64,000 bases of DNA from Gloeophyllum trabeum ATCC 11539 (taxonomy: Eukaryota; Basidiomycota; Agaricomycetes; Gloeophyllales; Gloeophyllaceae), in contig NW_006920411.1 in assembly GCF_000344685.1 (NCBI RefSeq), positions 1,677,626 to 1,741,625 of the forward strand. Direction: 5' to 3'. The position numbers were made by a program, and so were the translations under genes. This document shows positions 33,046 to 43,811 of this stretch, one piece after another. Position 1 is the first letter of the stretch; the number at the start of each line of letters is the position of its first letter. The notes beneath the pieces were generated by a model. That model did not search any database. It saw nothing but the letters and a program-made list of their open reading frames with translations, and was not told where the DNA came from.

Positions 33046-34220
33046 GACCGGATTGTATGGTACGCGACGGACTCGGAGACTCCCTTTAACCTTTTTAAGA
33101 TACTTGTAGCAAGCTCATATGCCAGTGGCAGTTATACCATGGGCGTGGTGAAATAGATATATAACTGAGTTTGACATAAGCCTCATATGATCGTCTTGGC
33201 CATATAGACTGCTCCCTCGCTATACACGCTCTGGACCTTGTTGTTGAAACGCTCTGGGCCGATGTCGATCGCGCGATCGGCTTGATCGAGAAGGAAGCGT
33301 AGTGGCGGTGCGGGATTGCATACCAGTGAGAGACCAACCCGCGAGAGATGCGATGTACTATCTGTGGACGCCCCTCTTTCTCCTCGAACGCCCCGGCGTC
33401 TTTCTGTCTAAGCTATGTGTGCATGTATGTCTAGCACTCGAAGAAGATTGGCCTGCGGCGCAGGTAATGATTGGCAGATCCTGGTTTATGATCGTGACTG
33501 CGCAGGAGGAATTGCGCTGCAGGCTCCAAAATTCAGTAAAATAAGACCCTTACAGCAGCGGTCTGTTGTAATTGGCCGCAGAAAGACCTGAGGAGTCATG
33601 ATTCTGAAAAAGATGAACTCGGTCAATGTTAACTACGAAGCTGCTGCTTGCCACAACGTTACGTTCCAATGTACACCAGCTCACTTTGGTGTATCCACTG
33701 CAGCATGACTCAGAACCTGATAGAATCCTTCGCCTGACTCGAATGATGTCTCGCTCAACTCGTGCAGCCTGAGTGATCTCGGGGCCTTGGGGTGAAGCGA
33801 TGGTGCCGTAAGGTGGGGCCCAATATTTCAGGCCGTATGGCTTCCGCGAACAGATATAAAGCCCCATGTTTTCCAAGAGACAGAAGGACTCAAGCGAACC
33901 GTCCGAGGCATTGATGTCGCTCAGCGGAAGGACTGATTCCTGCTGCTGGATCCCGTGCCACAGCAAAAGGCGGCAAGTACGGCTCCATTGCCCCACACAT
34001 GACCGCATGGCGCACCCAAACAGGTCGCTAATGGCCTTGGAAAGGCTGCCCTCCAGGCGTCTCTGCACTATTTCTGGTGAAGTTGGTACTTTTCGGCTTT
34101 GGAGCAGCATCTGAGAGTAAAGATCGAAACTTCCGCCGTCGTCTGGCAGCTAGCTGCGAACGATACCGGTTATCCAGCCACACGATATAGGCCATCCAAC
34201 CAAGCTCTTTACACTGGCTA
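33046..34220. other. Intergenic region, no supported gene
   Basis: Includes an open minus-strand frame of 186 codons (33550-34110) without recognisable domain, composition bias or neighbours supporting it; I do not call it a gene. The rest has no repeat or motif I can identify. Confidence 0.45.
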
Positions 34221-35008
34221 GTGGGTGCACTATTGAATACGACGATACGTGCAACATATGGAGCAACGCCGTCGTTCTGTTCTTTGGCGCGTTTAGCGTC
34301 CCGGGCGCTTCATACATATCGTCCCTCTCTGTTTGAGCCCGACATTCATTTCGTCTCCATCACCCTTCCTGGATGGGGTCGCACACCGCAAATTCACCTG
34401 AGCTGTATCCTGCACAGTTGCGCAGAGACATCACCACCCTCCTCGACCACTTCCATTCTCCAAATACTACAGATCTACTTCACCTCTATGTTGCTGAGGA
34501 TATTTTGGTACATTCGCGGTGCAGATATGGCGCACTGTACGACCTTTTTCCGCTTGAACGAGACATAAGGGGGCTCCTGCTCCTCACCGGTGCCTCATCC
34601 CGCTCTCTCCTTTCCGATGCCACAAGTCATACAACCACAATTGACTTAGCTGGCAGCCCTATATTACCATAGGCCCGCTTATGCACGCCATTCCGTTCAA
34701 CCTCCCGTTGAGATTCCTCAAATTGATCTTTAGCCTAGGGTGCGGCTCAAGCTGACCAGCGTGAAGGCGGCGGAAAACGGGCTACGCGAGCAAGTCTCCG
34801 ACGACTTAGCGAGGAAGAGTGTGCGGCCTACGCGAGCTGGAGAGGCAGTTGGCGGAGAACATGATGCAGAGTGTGGCTTACTCGTGGGAGGCATGCATGC
34901 ACACGGCGGATGTCTTGCACTCTGATTGGGGTACGTTTCGAAGGGCCGCCGAGTTGTCGAGCGGTTCTGCCTTGACGAGATCTGCGCCGAATTCTCGGAC
35001 ATGCCCAA
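34221..35008 (+). pseudogene. Decayed alpha/beta-hydrolase gene remnant
   Basis: Pieces of one alpha/beta hydrolase appear in order but in different frames: DIHFVSITLPGWGRTP (the strand and loop before the oxyanion region) in one frame, SPELYPAQLRRDITTLLDHF and YGALYDLFPLERDIRGLLLL TG in the next, a relic FNLPLRFLKLIFSLG, and ELERQLAENMMQSVAYSWEA CMHTADVLHSDWG in a third. The region that should carry the GxSxG nucleophile elbow, between LLHLYVAEDILVHSR and YGALYDLF, lacks the serine motif. No start codon and no consistent frame join the parts, so this is a relic rather than an active enzyme. Gene family identity rests on recalled family patterns, so it is moderately certain. Confidence 0.65.
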
Positions 35009-35180
35009 CGACGTCTAGTTTATTGATTGAGCAGGTTGGCTTGCCTTTTGTATAATAATTGCAAATGAATGTGACAAATCAAGGTGTATTTCGCTAGACA
35101 AATCGATGACATGACTTTTAACAGGAAACGCAGAATAAAAAGCAAACAGCAGCAATAGAGAGAATATAAGCACTGCACAA

Positions 35181-37163
35181 TTAATCAAGAAGCTCCAGTT
35201 CCCTCCGGATCCTCTCTCTGACCTCCCGAAGCCCACCACCTTCCCATTTGATAGTCCTCGGACTCCTCGTAGTAACCTCCCGGGCGCTTTCGTGCTTCTG
35301 GCGCACCCTCCCTGGACTGGCAATCAAGCTAACGCTGGGTCCTCTGTTCTTAGACGGAGTGGACATAACAGTGTCCTCTTGGTCTCTCTCCGCAGGATTA
35401 GCAGTGTTGCCTGCAGGCATTTCTAGCCATTCTTGGCCACCCACGTCAAGTCGTTTCAGGAAGAAAGGACAGAGTTTTACGAGGAGTTCGACAGACTCGG
35501 ACGCTTCCGCGGCGGATATCGGCACGGGAGACGATTTCAGGACTGCCGTTGATACTTCGGCGAACGGGAGAGCACGTCGCTTGCGAGGAGTCAGCGTTGT
35601 CGATGTTGAACCCACTGGAGAAGAGAATAGCCTGTTGGGGCGTAAGTCAGTATAGGGTCGGGACGTATGAGTAACCCCCCACATCCAGACACTTTCAGCC
35701 ACGCCGCCTAGTCTGCCTAGCAAGCATCTCCTCCTCGTCTCCTCTTGTGTCATCTTCAGCAACTGGTCCTTCGTCATCTTACTGCCTCCCTTGATGGAGC
35801 CTTTCCCCATTAATGGCTTGGCAGGTGATTCCGTCAATGACTTCTGTCGTATTCTCTCATAGAGGGCTTGTCGGCGGGATGTGCTAGGAGTCGGCGGAGC
35901 CGTTTCGGAATCAGAACCTGTTTGCTTTCGGGGCGTAGATGGTAGCAAATCATAGGCTGTGAAGGCAGGGCGCTCGGGCGAAACGGAAGGCGTCCGAGGA
36001 GTTAGCAGTGACGACGCTGAACTGCGCCCTCTCCCACTAGAGGACGGCGTCTGTGGAAACAGCACATTGTTCTTTGACTTCGATGAGGGAGTGATCGGAG
36101 GGAACGGCAGAGCAAAACCATCCGATAGACTGGGGCCGGCACGTTTACTAGGGGTTTTCTTGGGCGACTTCGATCGAGACGGTGATTCTGGAGTTTGCAG
36201 AACGGTAAGGGAGGACGGCGACTTGGGGGAAGCAGAAGCTAGAAGGCGAGTTAGGGAAGATGGCCTGTTTTGCGGGGCTATCTCCGGCAGATCGGCCAGC
36301 GGTAAGTGAGGCACTGGGGTCGTGTCTGGATGAAGCTGCGGATATCGCAGGTGAACACGCTGTCAATAATAAGCCACACATGACTATGATGGGGAACGTA
36401 CCTCGATCCAGCGCTGAAGCTTAGTGCGGACCTCTTCTCGCCTAGTTTCTCCGGCTGCGGTCCACCTTGCGACTGCCGCCATACCTCCACCCATATCCTT
36501 GTCTATATCCATCTCCACTTCGATGCCTATCCCGTATGCAGGCACGCGTTTCTTCGAGCCTTTAGGTAAATGCATGCAAGATGAGATCACAAACCCCATA
36601 GATCCTCTCGTCCAGTCCTTGGATGACGATGACGATGAAGCTGCGTTGCTGTCAAGGAAAGGATTGTCGTCACCATCTTCACCCCTAGACTTCCCTGCGG
36701 ATTTCTTATCCTGTAAGCGCTCCCCGTCCCATTCCCAGAGCCAGCATAGCCTTCGTAGGTCATCCAGGCTAAATGACCTGGAGAAGCCGGAGTAAGTGGT
36801 TAGAGATAGATGGTTGAGTACGTTGGGAATAACGCCAGTATCTGAGGAGGGAGAGACTGCGCATGTCGCCAAGGCATGTGAAAGGGCATGCTGCAAAGCG
36901 GTGTGGATCTCATACAGCCGTGAAAGGTGACCGGGCAGCTGGATCGTTTTATCCTTAGGTCGTCTGACAGTCCGCGGAGGTGTTAAGGGACTTTGAGCAG
37001 CATTATACCATAGAAATAATTAGGGCAAAGCCAAAGAGTAAGCTAGGCAAACGTACGCGGTCCGAACTTTCTTTGGTGTAATGATGGCATCGTCCGAGTC
37101 GTCTTCCGGAGGACATCGCTTCTTCCTGGGCGATACTCGAAGCGCGGTGTAGAGATCAGACAT
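35181..37163 (-). CDS. CDT1: DNA replication licensing factor Cdt1
   Basis: ATG at 37161-37163 ([20 protein letters not shown]). After an intron the sequence [20 protein letters not shown] leads into [20 protein letters not shown], the start of the Cdt1 geminin-binding-like fold, followed by [33 protein letters not shown] and [24 protein letters not shown] long Ser/Pro-rich linker has many SP/TP sites ([31 protein letters not shown]), possible CDK targets. The C-terminal winged helix is [48 protein letters not shown] and [27 protein letters not shown]. The stop is TAA at 35181-35183. Cdt1 loads the MCM helicase at origins in G1. About four introns. Two ACGCGT boxes lie upstream, fitting G1/S control. 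Identity is from domain order rather than a single invariant motif. Confidence 0.82.
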
Positions 37164-37269
37164 CTTCCACTGATACACTCGCAGATGCCTGTAAGTGGGG
37201 TCGCGCTTAAGGGGGTATCGCCGTTGTCGCGGTCGACGTGCACGTTCAAGCGTGCTGTGGCGGAACCAG

Positions 37270-37301
37270 ACGCGTCGCCACTCGTCGCGTGATTAACGCG
37301 T
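37270..37301. promoter_or_regulatory. Two ACGCGT boxes upstream of CDT1
   Basis: ACGCGT at 37270-37275 and 37296-37301, 107-138 bp upstream of the start codon, with a further GTCGCG-like core between. MBF/DSC1 control of Cdt1 through this box is established in fission yeast; here it is inferred. Confidence 0.55.
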
Positions 37302-37883
37302 CCACGTAATGTCTTCCCACGCTTTGCACGCCTTTGCCACGCTTTCGCTTCTCTTGGATATCCAGTGGCCGTCCTCACCGCACTTCGAGGGTATCGCTAG
37401 ATCCGAGTGTCTATATGATACCTGCGTGTGCTGCCCTCAAATGGGTACGGATCCAAGACGCCAGTCTCAACGCAGCATGCCAAGGGACTCTTCTCCTTTC
37501 ACTCGGTGCCCAAGATCCCGGCTGACAGGCTTCCGGGGTACAAAGGCTGTTGATCGTCGTGGTCAGTAGCTCGTGAAGAAATGCAAGATCACTGAAGCCT
37601 CGCTTCCGACGTAGTGATCACGCCTGTCCATATCGCAGGGGAGGGACCTCCTTCGCACGCTTTGCACGTTTACACAGCTTTGGAATGCAACGGAGTATGG
37701 TTCTACGCGTTTTGACCGATACAGATTAGATCTCAGACTTGTGGCCACAGAACCGCAGCCGGATGTATGCGTGCCCCACGCCGCTGCCACGATGGATGAA
37801 AGAGTATATAGGTTGCTTTGTCCTTCGGGTTTCATTACCTTTGCGATACCACTCTGCAACTAAGCACACGTTTCTCTACACCC
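37302..37883. other. Intergenic region between CDT1 and the first CCCH gene
   Basis: About 580 bp serving as divergent promoters. An AGTATATAGG TATA-like motif is near 37801-37810, about 75-80 bp before the plus-strand start; one further ACGCGT lies near 37706. No coding frame is supported. Confidence 0.5.
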
Positions 37884-39961
37884 ATGGCTGACTTTCTAAG
37901 TGTTGTCCCCGAAGTATGCTCAACTTACGAGTCTCGGCAGTTTGTGGTGTGAGTTTTCACTCTGCACCTTCTCCGTGCATTCATTGATCACAGACGCAAC
38001 CAAGGGATAAACACCTCACTCAAATTCGAAGTGCGTTCACAGCTTTCTTCGTAAATCTCGTCGACTCAACGTATTCTACTGTAGATGAGTTTGTGAGCCT
38101 CTACGCAAGGGAGACCGAATATCGTCAACGCGTAGAAGAACTTACAAGAGATCGGGATGCATTCAAAGTTCTGTATAATTCTGCTGAGAAGAGCAAAGAG
38201 GAGATGATGTCGAGGCTCATTGCCGACAAGAAACAAGCTGAAAGGGAGAAGGTTGAACTCAACAATCAGATAATGACTCTACGCGTGAGTGGCGATTTAT
38301 CGTATTCATGATCTGGCAAATACTCACTCTGCTCCAGGGCTTGGAGAACCGCGTGGTTTGTCTCATTGACGGCGATGGCACCATCTTCGCACCTAGCCTC
38401 CTCGCTCAAGGCCGGGAAGGCGGCCGTGCAGCTGCGAGACAGCTGACGGAATCGATTCACAAATATTTGTCGGAATTAAACCAGTTCCACGAAGCTCAGC
38501 TCTGGGTCTATGTATTTTTCAACAAGTCTGGATTGTTGGGGACCTTGCAGCGGGTCGGCCTCCGCGACGAGGCTCAGAGTTTTGAAGAGTTCATGATAGG
38601 ATTTAACCAAGCTGGCGAACGATTCCTCATGGTCGATGTCGGAAACGCCAAAGAAGCCGCCGACGCCAAGATCAGAGGTCAGTTTCGCCCTCACCAAGTG
38701 TCCTGAATGCCTAACGTATTCCTCTGCAGTATATCTCGAAGACAACATCCGTATGCCCCAGACATGGAAACTGATTTTCGGAGGTGAGCCCCTAGAACCG
38801 TTTCGCTCATGGCTATCTTTTGACGGCTACATACCGGAAGGCTGTCACGATAATGGATATGTTACGAGCCTTGCTAGCGCAATGACCGCGGGCTTTCGCG
38901 AAAAGTTGATATTGCTGCCTGGATATACAGAAATGGCCGCGGGCATTGAGGAGTTACGCTTGCCTGCGATCAAGGTGCCCGACCTCTTTATGACAGATAA
39001 GATGCGTTGTGGCCGCTCGCCATCACCACCGGGAGCCAACCCGGCACGCTCGCCATCTCCGCCTTTGAACAACACCGCAAACACCCCGTCCGAGCCGCCC
39101 GGTCTACCGAGCCTCAACGCAGCAGCGGCAGTCTTCGTATCGTCGCTGGCCGTCGCGACGTCCGTTCCACTGCCAGAAGACACGGACGACGTTGCCGGTA
39201 CCGTGGCCGAACCGAGCAAAGAGATCGCAACAGCCGAAGTACCTGCGATTGGACGTCCGCCGCTGCCGAGCTACAAGTCCGCCCTGCAGAGCGTTCAGAC
39301 CTTCGGAAGTCGACCTTCTACTCCCGATTTGGATCCGGTCGGGAGTAGTGGCTCAAGCGATTCCGGGTTGTCCAGTGCCTCCAAGGCCAACCCCAGGCGT
39401 TCCTCGACGTTGTCAGCGGGCAGACGTGTTAACTCCAATATTGTGAGTGTCCTGATTCAGTAGAAGTTGCCTTTCACTAAATCATCCACTATCCCAGCCG
39501 TTGTCTAAGCGTGAGTCTCATCTCTTCGCTACCCAAAATAAAGATATGTTTGATGCTGAGGCCTCTTCGCTTTCCAGACGATCCTCCTCCCTGCACTCTG
39601 TTCTACCTCGCGTCTTGCAAGTACGGCGCGAACTGTATTTACGCTCATGACTACCTTCTCGAGGACGAGCATTATGCTACCATGCGGCAGAATGCGAAGA
39701 AATCGCCGTGCCCCGCAGTGAACAGGAGTGAGTGTTGAATTTATCACATGGCACTGGAGCTTTCATTGAATCAGCTATTAGATGAAATATGCACCTTTGG
39801 GGATGATTGTCTCTACGGCCACAAATGCCCAATGGCGCCGAGATGTCACTTCTTAAAGCAAGGCAATTGCAAGTTCACAGGAGGTACGACTCTATTACGA
39901 TGCTGCTGAATTCCCACCTGATTCCTTTACGTTCGCAGCGGGTATGCACCGCGATGTCTGA
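37884..39961 (+). CDS. CCCH zinc-finger protein with N-terminal IDGDG domain (copy 1 of a tandem pair)
   Basis: ATG at 37884 (MADFLSVVPE). A coiled coil (LYARETEYRQRVEELTRDRD AFKV, KKQAEREKVELNNQIMTLR) precedes a globular domain beginning VVCLIDGDGTIFAPSLLAQG with YLSELNQFHEAQLWVYVFFN KSGLLGTL, FEEFMIGFNQAGERFLMVDV GNAKEAADAKI and, after introns, CHDNGYVTSLASAMTAG plus KLILLPGYTEMAAGIEEL. The IDGDG start, later VDVG..K..AD.KI and HDNGY pattern resembles PIN/NYN-type metal-dependent nuclease folds; that is inference. A Ser/Pro-rich linker follows, then three CCCH fingers: PCTLFYLASCKYGANCIYAH, ICTFGDDCLYGHKC and CHFLKQGNCKF, ending GAGMHRDV (TGA 39959-39961). An RNA-binding role is likely. It is paralogous to the gene at 40447-42299. 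Eight or so introns. Confidence 0.85.
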
Positions 39962-40446
39962 AGGATTCGGGTGTTCTCTGTTGAACAAATGTCTATGTAT
40001 TCTGATTTGTAGTATGCTTCATGTGAGTTGAATATGATTGCCGCTGCATTCTTCTATGCGATACAGTCTCGGATGACACTCGGAGTCCTGTCCGCGCCAC
40101 CCGCACGGGTCAGGGCGCCTCGTTGCACTATCTCCCACACCATCAACAGGCCTGGACTTCATTACATGGAAGCACGAACTGATGCCAGACGGGGTTTCTG
40201 GCGCGAGGCTATAGATCTGTCCTTGTCCTCGTGAGATTTAGAAGTGGTCTATATTTGCTTGTATGCTCGTCGACAGCACTTGGATGTCTGTTCTCCGCCT
40301 GCGGTTCCCTTCCTTGGCTAGGAAGCCCCGGGAGTCTAGCTCGGCGCAATCCCCAGCGTTGACATTAAACTGCGAGGCGGATTCGAGGGCCTTAGTCCCT
40401 CCCCCTTCACCCTCCCTCGCCACTTAACATCGTTTTATTAGCCGCT
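39962..40446. other. Intergenic region between the two CCCH genes
   Basis: About 485 bp. No gene or repeat is recognised. It separates the tandem paralogues and holds the promoter of the second. Confidence 0.55.
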
Positions 40447-42299
40447 ATGGCGTCGACGTCCTCTGTAGAGGCAACAAAGCAGCTCTGGTGGGTGAAGGGA
40501 TAACTGATGATCTAGTTCAGTACAACTAACCTCTGAATGGTAACAGGGATGACACTCTGGCAAGACTACTCAGTATGTACAGCTGTCTTCTGTGCCCGTC
40601 CTGTATTCAACATGGCGTTCTACCGACGCAGACCTTTCGACCGCGACGGTCACTCGAAACACTGAACTCCAAGCAAGACTTAACGAGGCCGAATTAGAGC
40701 TATCCGTTTGGAAGCAGGCTCATTCTGCTGCGCTTGATTCAGCAGAGCGAGATAGAAAAGCTCACATGCTTCATGTTGCGACTCTCAACTCGCAAATTGC
40801 CTCTTTACAGGAAATTGGCGTACGTCATGTCAGGAGCTACCCTCTCTTCGTTGCGCTCAACCGTTGCTCAGACACAAAGCCCACTTATGCTGTGCATCAT
40901 CGATGGTGACGGCAATATCTTCAGTCCAAATCTCTTGACGCAGGGCGTCCAAGGAGGTCGTCAAGCGGCCCAAGAATTGACAAGAGGTATTGCTGGATAC
41001 ATCCAGGACCACGACCTTCCGGTAGGCACCAGTGTCGTATTCTCGGTCGTTGTATTCTTCAACAGGAAAGGCCTCCTGGACACTCTGGTCAGCCACGGTA
41101 TCTGTACCACAGAGCAATTCGAAGCGTTTTTTCTGGGTTTCGGCCAGGCGTCTCCTCGTTTTTGGACGGTAGACGTAGGGATTGGTAGAGAACCGGCGGA
41201 CACCAAGATCAAAGGTATCTCCCCTCTCAGCACACTCGTTTGAGACGAAGATTGACTTGTGTCTCAGATTATTTGCAAACGTATGGACGTTTCCCGCAAA
41301 CCTTGAGGATAATCTTCGGAGGTGAGTTGAATTGAATACCCATTCTCCAGCTTGCATGGAAGATAAACCTCTCTAAGGCGGGCACGACAATGCCTATATG
41401 CCGACATTAACCGCGATGGAAAACGAACAGCTCCTGGGAAAGGTTGTTATCTTACAAGGGTGCGACGATCTCGCGTCCGAGATCAGGTCGTTGGATTTGC
41501 CAATTTTGCGGATCGACGGCTTATTTATGGAGCATAAACTCTCCTCTGCTTCCAAGAAGCCTGGGCCCATCCCCCTTGGTGGTCTCTGGTCGATCACAAC
41601 CAATGGTGGACTCCTGAGTCCCCGCTCGCCTCCAGTTTGCTCCCCTTCCGAGCTTGATGGGAGGTTTATAGATCCTAGCAGGGTCAGTCATTCTGTATAC
41701 TCTGGTGTCCTGGTAGACGCTAAGCTCTGGGATTCTCAGCCGTTGCACAAACGTTTGTATCAGGACCCTGGCACCGCAGACGTTCTGCTGATGCCTTATC
41801 AGAATCCCCTCCCCCATGCAATGAACACTACCTGATGTCTTGCAGCAAAGGAGTGCGTATCCCTTCCGGAATGAATGGATGCGGGACTTATCAAGGATGT
41901 ATCTAGGGATCGTGCAAATACTCACATGATTACATTTTAACGCCAGACCAGCTGGGAGCGTTGGCGAGGAATGCAAAGAAGGCTCCTTGCAATTATCTGA
42001 AAAATGGTATGTGGAGACATTATTTGCTATGATGGCTTATTCTAATTGTGCACGTAGGCTTGACCTGCCCTCACGGTGACAGATGCTGTTGGGGTCACAA
42101 GTGTCCCAATGGGCCATCGTGAATATCGTTCTCCTCGGTTCTTGCTGACAAACAGCACTAAATTGAACCATAGATGTTTCCACCTAAGCAAGGGCAAATG
42201 CTGGTTTAAAGGCGGTGAGGCTTGGTTCTAGCCTTGTCGGGACATTCTGTCTGTTCTGACCCGTACTCGCTAGACGCCATGCACTCCCCGGTAGACTAA
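40447..42299 (+). CDS. CCCH zinc-finger protein with N-terminal IDGDG domain (copy 2 of a tandem pair)
   Basis: ATG at 40447 (MASTSSVEATKQLW). The layout repeats that of copy 1: coiled coil (NTELQARLNEAELELSVWKQ), domain PLMLCIIDGDGNIFSPNLLT QGVQGGRQAA, VVVFFNRKGLLDTL, FEAFFLGFGQASPRFWTVDV GIGREPADTKIK, YLQTYGRFPQTLRIIFGG, GHDNAYMPTL, LPILRIDGLFM, a short linker, then CCCH fingers CNEHYLMSCSKG (intron) GSCKYSHDYILTPDQL, LTCPHGDRCCWGHKC and RCFHLSKGKCWFKG, ending DAMHSPVD (TAA 42297-42299). The first finger is interrupted by an intron (donor after AAAGGA near 41850); read without it, the frame would stop. The linker is much shorter than in copy 1. Protein identity to copy 1 looks moderate, so the duplication is old. 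Confidence 0.85.
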
Positions 42300-42627
42300 T
42301 GTACGACTTCGTTCTCCTTGACAGTGGTGCGGGTCATGTTTGTAGAGGGAGGATTAAGTGATTTGTAAACTGCGCACATGGACCTTCAGCTTGTATCAAG
42401 CCCTTTTTGCTAGAGTTCAAAGTATTAAGTATGGTTTCAATTCCTGGCGGTCAGTCGGCGCCACCGAGGCCGTATGCAGTAATAGCGATACCAAATCGGC
42501 ATGGTCAGGCGTGCGAAATCGATCATTAAAGGGTGTGGCGGTCCCGGCCATTGCTATGCAGCCCTCGACCCAAACACTTACAACTTGCATACCCTTCCTT
42601 CCTTCAGCGCCCTAAATATCCTTCAGC
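42300..42627. other. Intergenic region upstream of Rho-GDI
   Basis: About 330 bp without supported coding sequence; contains the Rho-GDI promoter. Confidence 0.5.
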
Positions 42628-43616
42628 ATGTCTGCCGTCAGTTACTATCACTCTGCTTTGGTATGCAACGTCTGACGTCGACTGTGTAGCAAGACGATCA
42701 TGAAGATCTCGCTCCCTCCTCAACACCAGGCGTGTAGCGATCCCTTAGCTTCCATACCGTCGCGTACTGATCACGCGCTCGCTGCACAGGCTACAAGCCT
42801 GCGGGACCCGCCAAATCAACCGACGAGTATGCGAAAATGGATGCCGAGGATGAGAGCTTAGCGCGATGGAAAGCTAGTCTCGGTATCGTCCCAGGGGCAA
42901 CCGGAGGTAATGCGTCTGGACCTAAAGTGCGCACTGGTCATATAATGAACGCAGACCAATCAATGAACTCTTGTGTTTCGGTCAGGTAACCGTGCTCACC
43001 TTGGAGCTGGTTTCTCCGTCTATGCCTCCCGGCAAGAGGCTGCACCTCAACCTCCAGGACCAGGCACAATTGCAAGAATTCAAGAAGAATCCCGTCACAA
43101 TCAAGGAAGGCGTGGAATACAAGTGAGATTTCTTCAAGGCTGCCTGCTGTTTCCATGTCTGAAACCCCGCTAGTGTCCGGATAACTTTCAAAGTTAACCA
43201 CTCCATCATCTCTGTGCGTTCTCGGACCGCTGGGTCTACCTTCTCGAGTTACTGACAAGCCTGCAGGGTGTGCGCTACATACAAGTTGTGAAGCGGGCTG
43301 GCGTGAGAGGTGAGGATGCAATGTTCGCTTCAATTGCAGCTCTTAATGTACGCCGTCCCAGTGGACAAGATGGAACAGATGTTGGGCTCGTACGGTCCCC
43401 ATCCTAAGGGTGAGCCGTACACCAAGAACTTCGACACTGAGGAATCGCCCTCTGGTATGATCGCTCGCTCCGGCACATACAACGTGCGTAGCCGGGTTGT
43501 TGACGACGATGGTGAAGTATACGCAGGTATGCTTATCGTAAATGTCTTTGACTACGCATGATACTTATCACAACACAGATTGGGAGTGGTGCTTCAAGCT
43601 AGGGAAGGAGTGGTGA
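42628..43616 (+). CDS. RDI1: Rho GDP-dissociation inhibitor
   Basis: ATG at 42628 (MSAVSYYHSAL), then QDDHEDLAPSSTPG and YKPAGPAKSTDEYAKMDAED ESLARWKASLG, the conserved regulatory arm that binds Rho GTPase switch regions. The immunoglobulin-like domain follows: VTVLTLELVSPSMPPGKRLH LNLQ, FKKNPVTIKEGVEY, NVRITFKVNHSIIS, GVRYIQVVKRAGVR, VDKMEQMLGSYGPHPKGEPY, FDTEESPSGMIARSGTYNVR SRVVDDDGEVYA and the final DWEWCFKLGKEW (TGA 43614-43616). Rho-GDI extracts prenylated Rho/Cdc42 from membranes and keeps it cytosolic. The first intron (42661-42689) is only 29 nt long by phase, and the second seems to need a GC donor (near 42730) to keep the frame into YKPAGP; these are odd enough to check. Otherwise intact. 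Confidence 0.93.
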
Positions 43617-43811
43617 TTTTGTTTTTGCTTTTTGACAATCCGATCCCATATTTTGCATTATCTGGTATTTCGGGCTCGAGTCCGTCAGGATCCCATTCAT
43701 ATGTATTATCGGAATAAAGATACAATTTATTTGATCACATGAAATGGAGGTCATCTGAGTTTCCGTCCCAGGCCATCGGGTTTAGCGATGTCAGTAGCTT
43801 CGTAGCTGAGC

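Noticed and set aside
33550..34110. 186-codon minus-strand frame
   Set aside because: No recognisable motif, no ATG context or neighbouring exons in phase; not strong enough to call.
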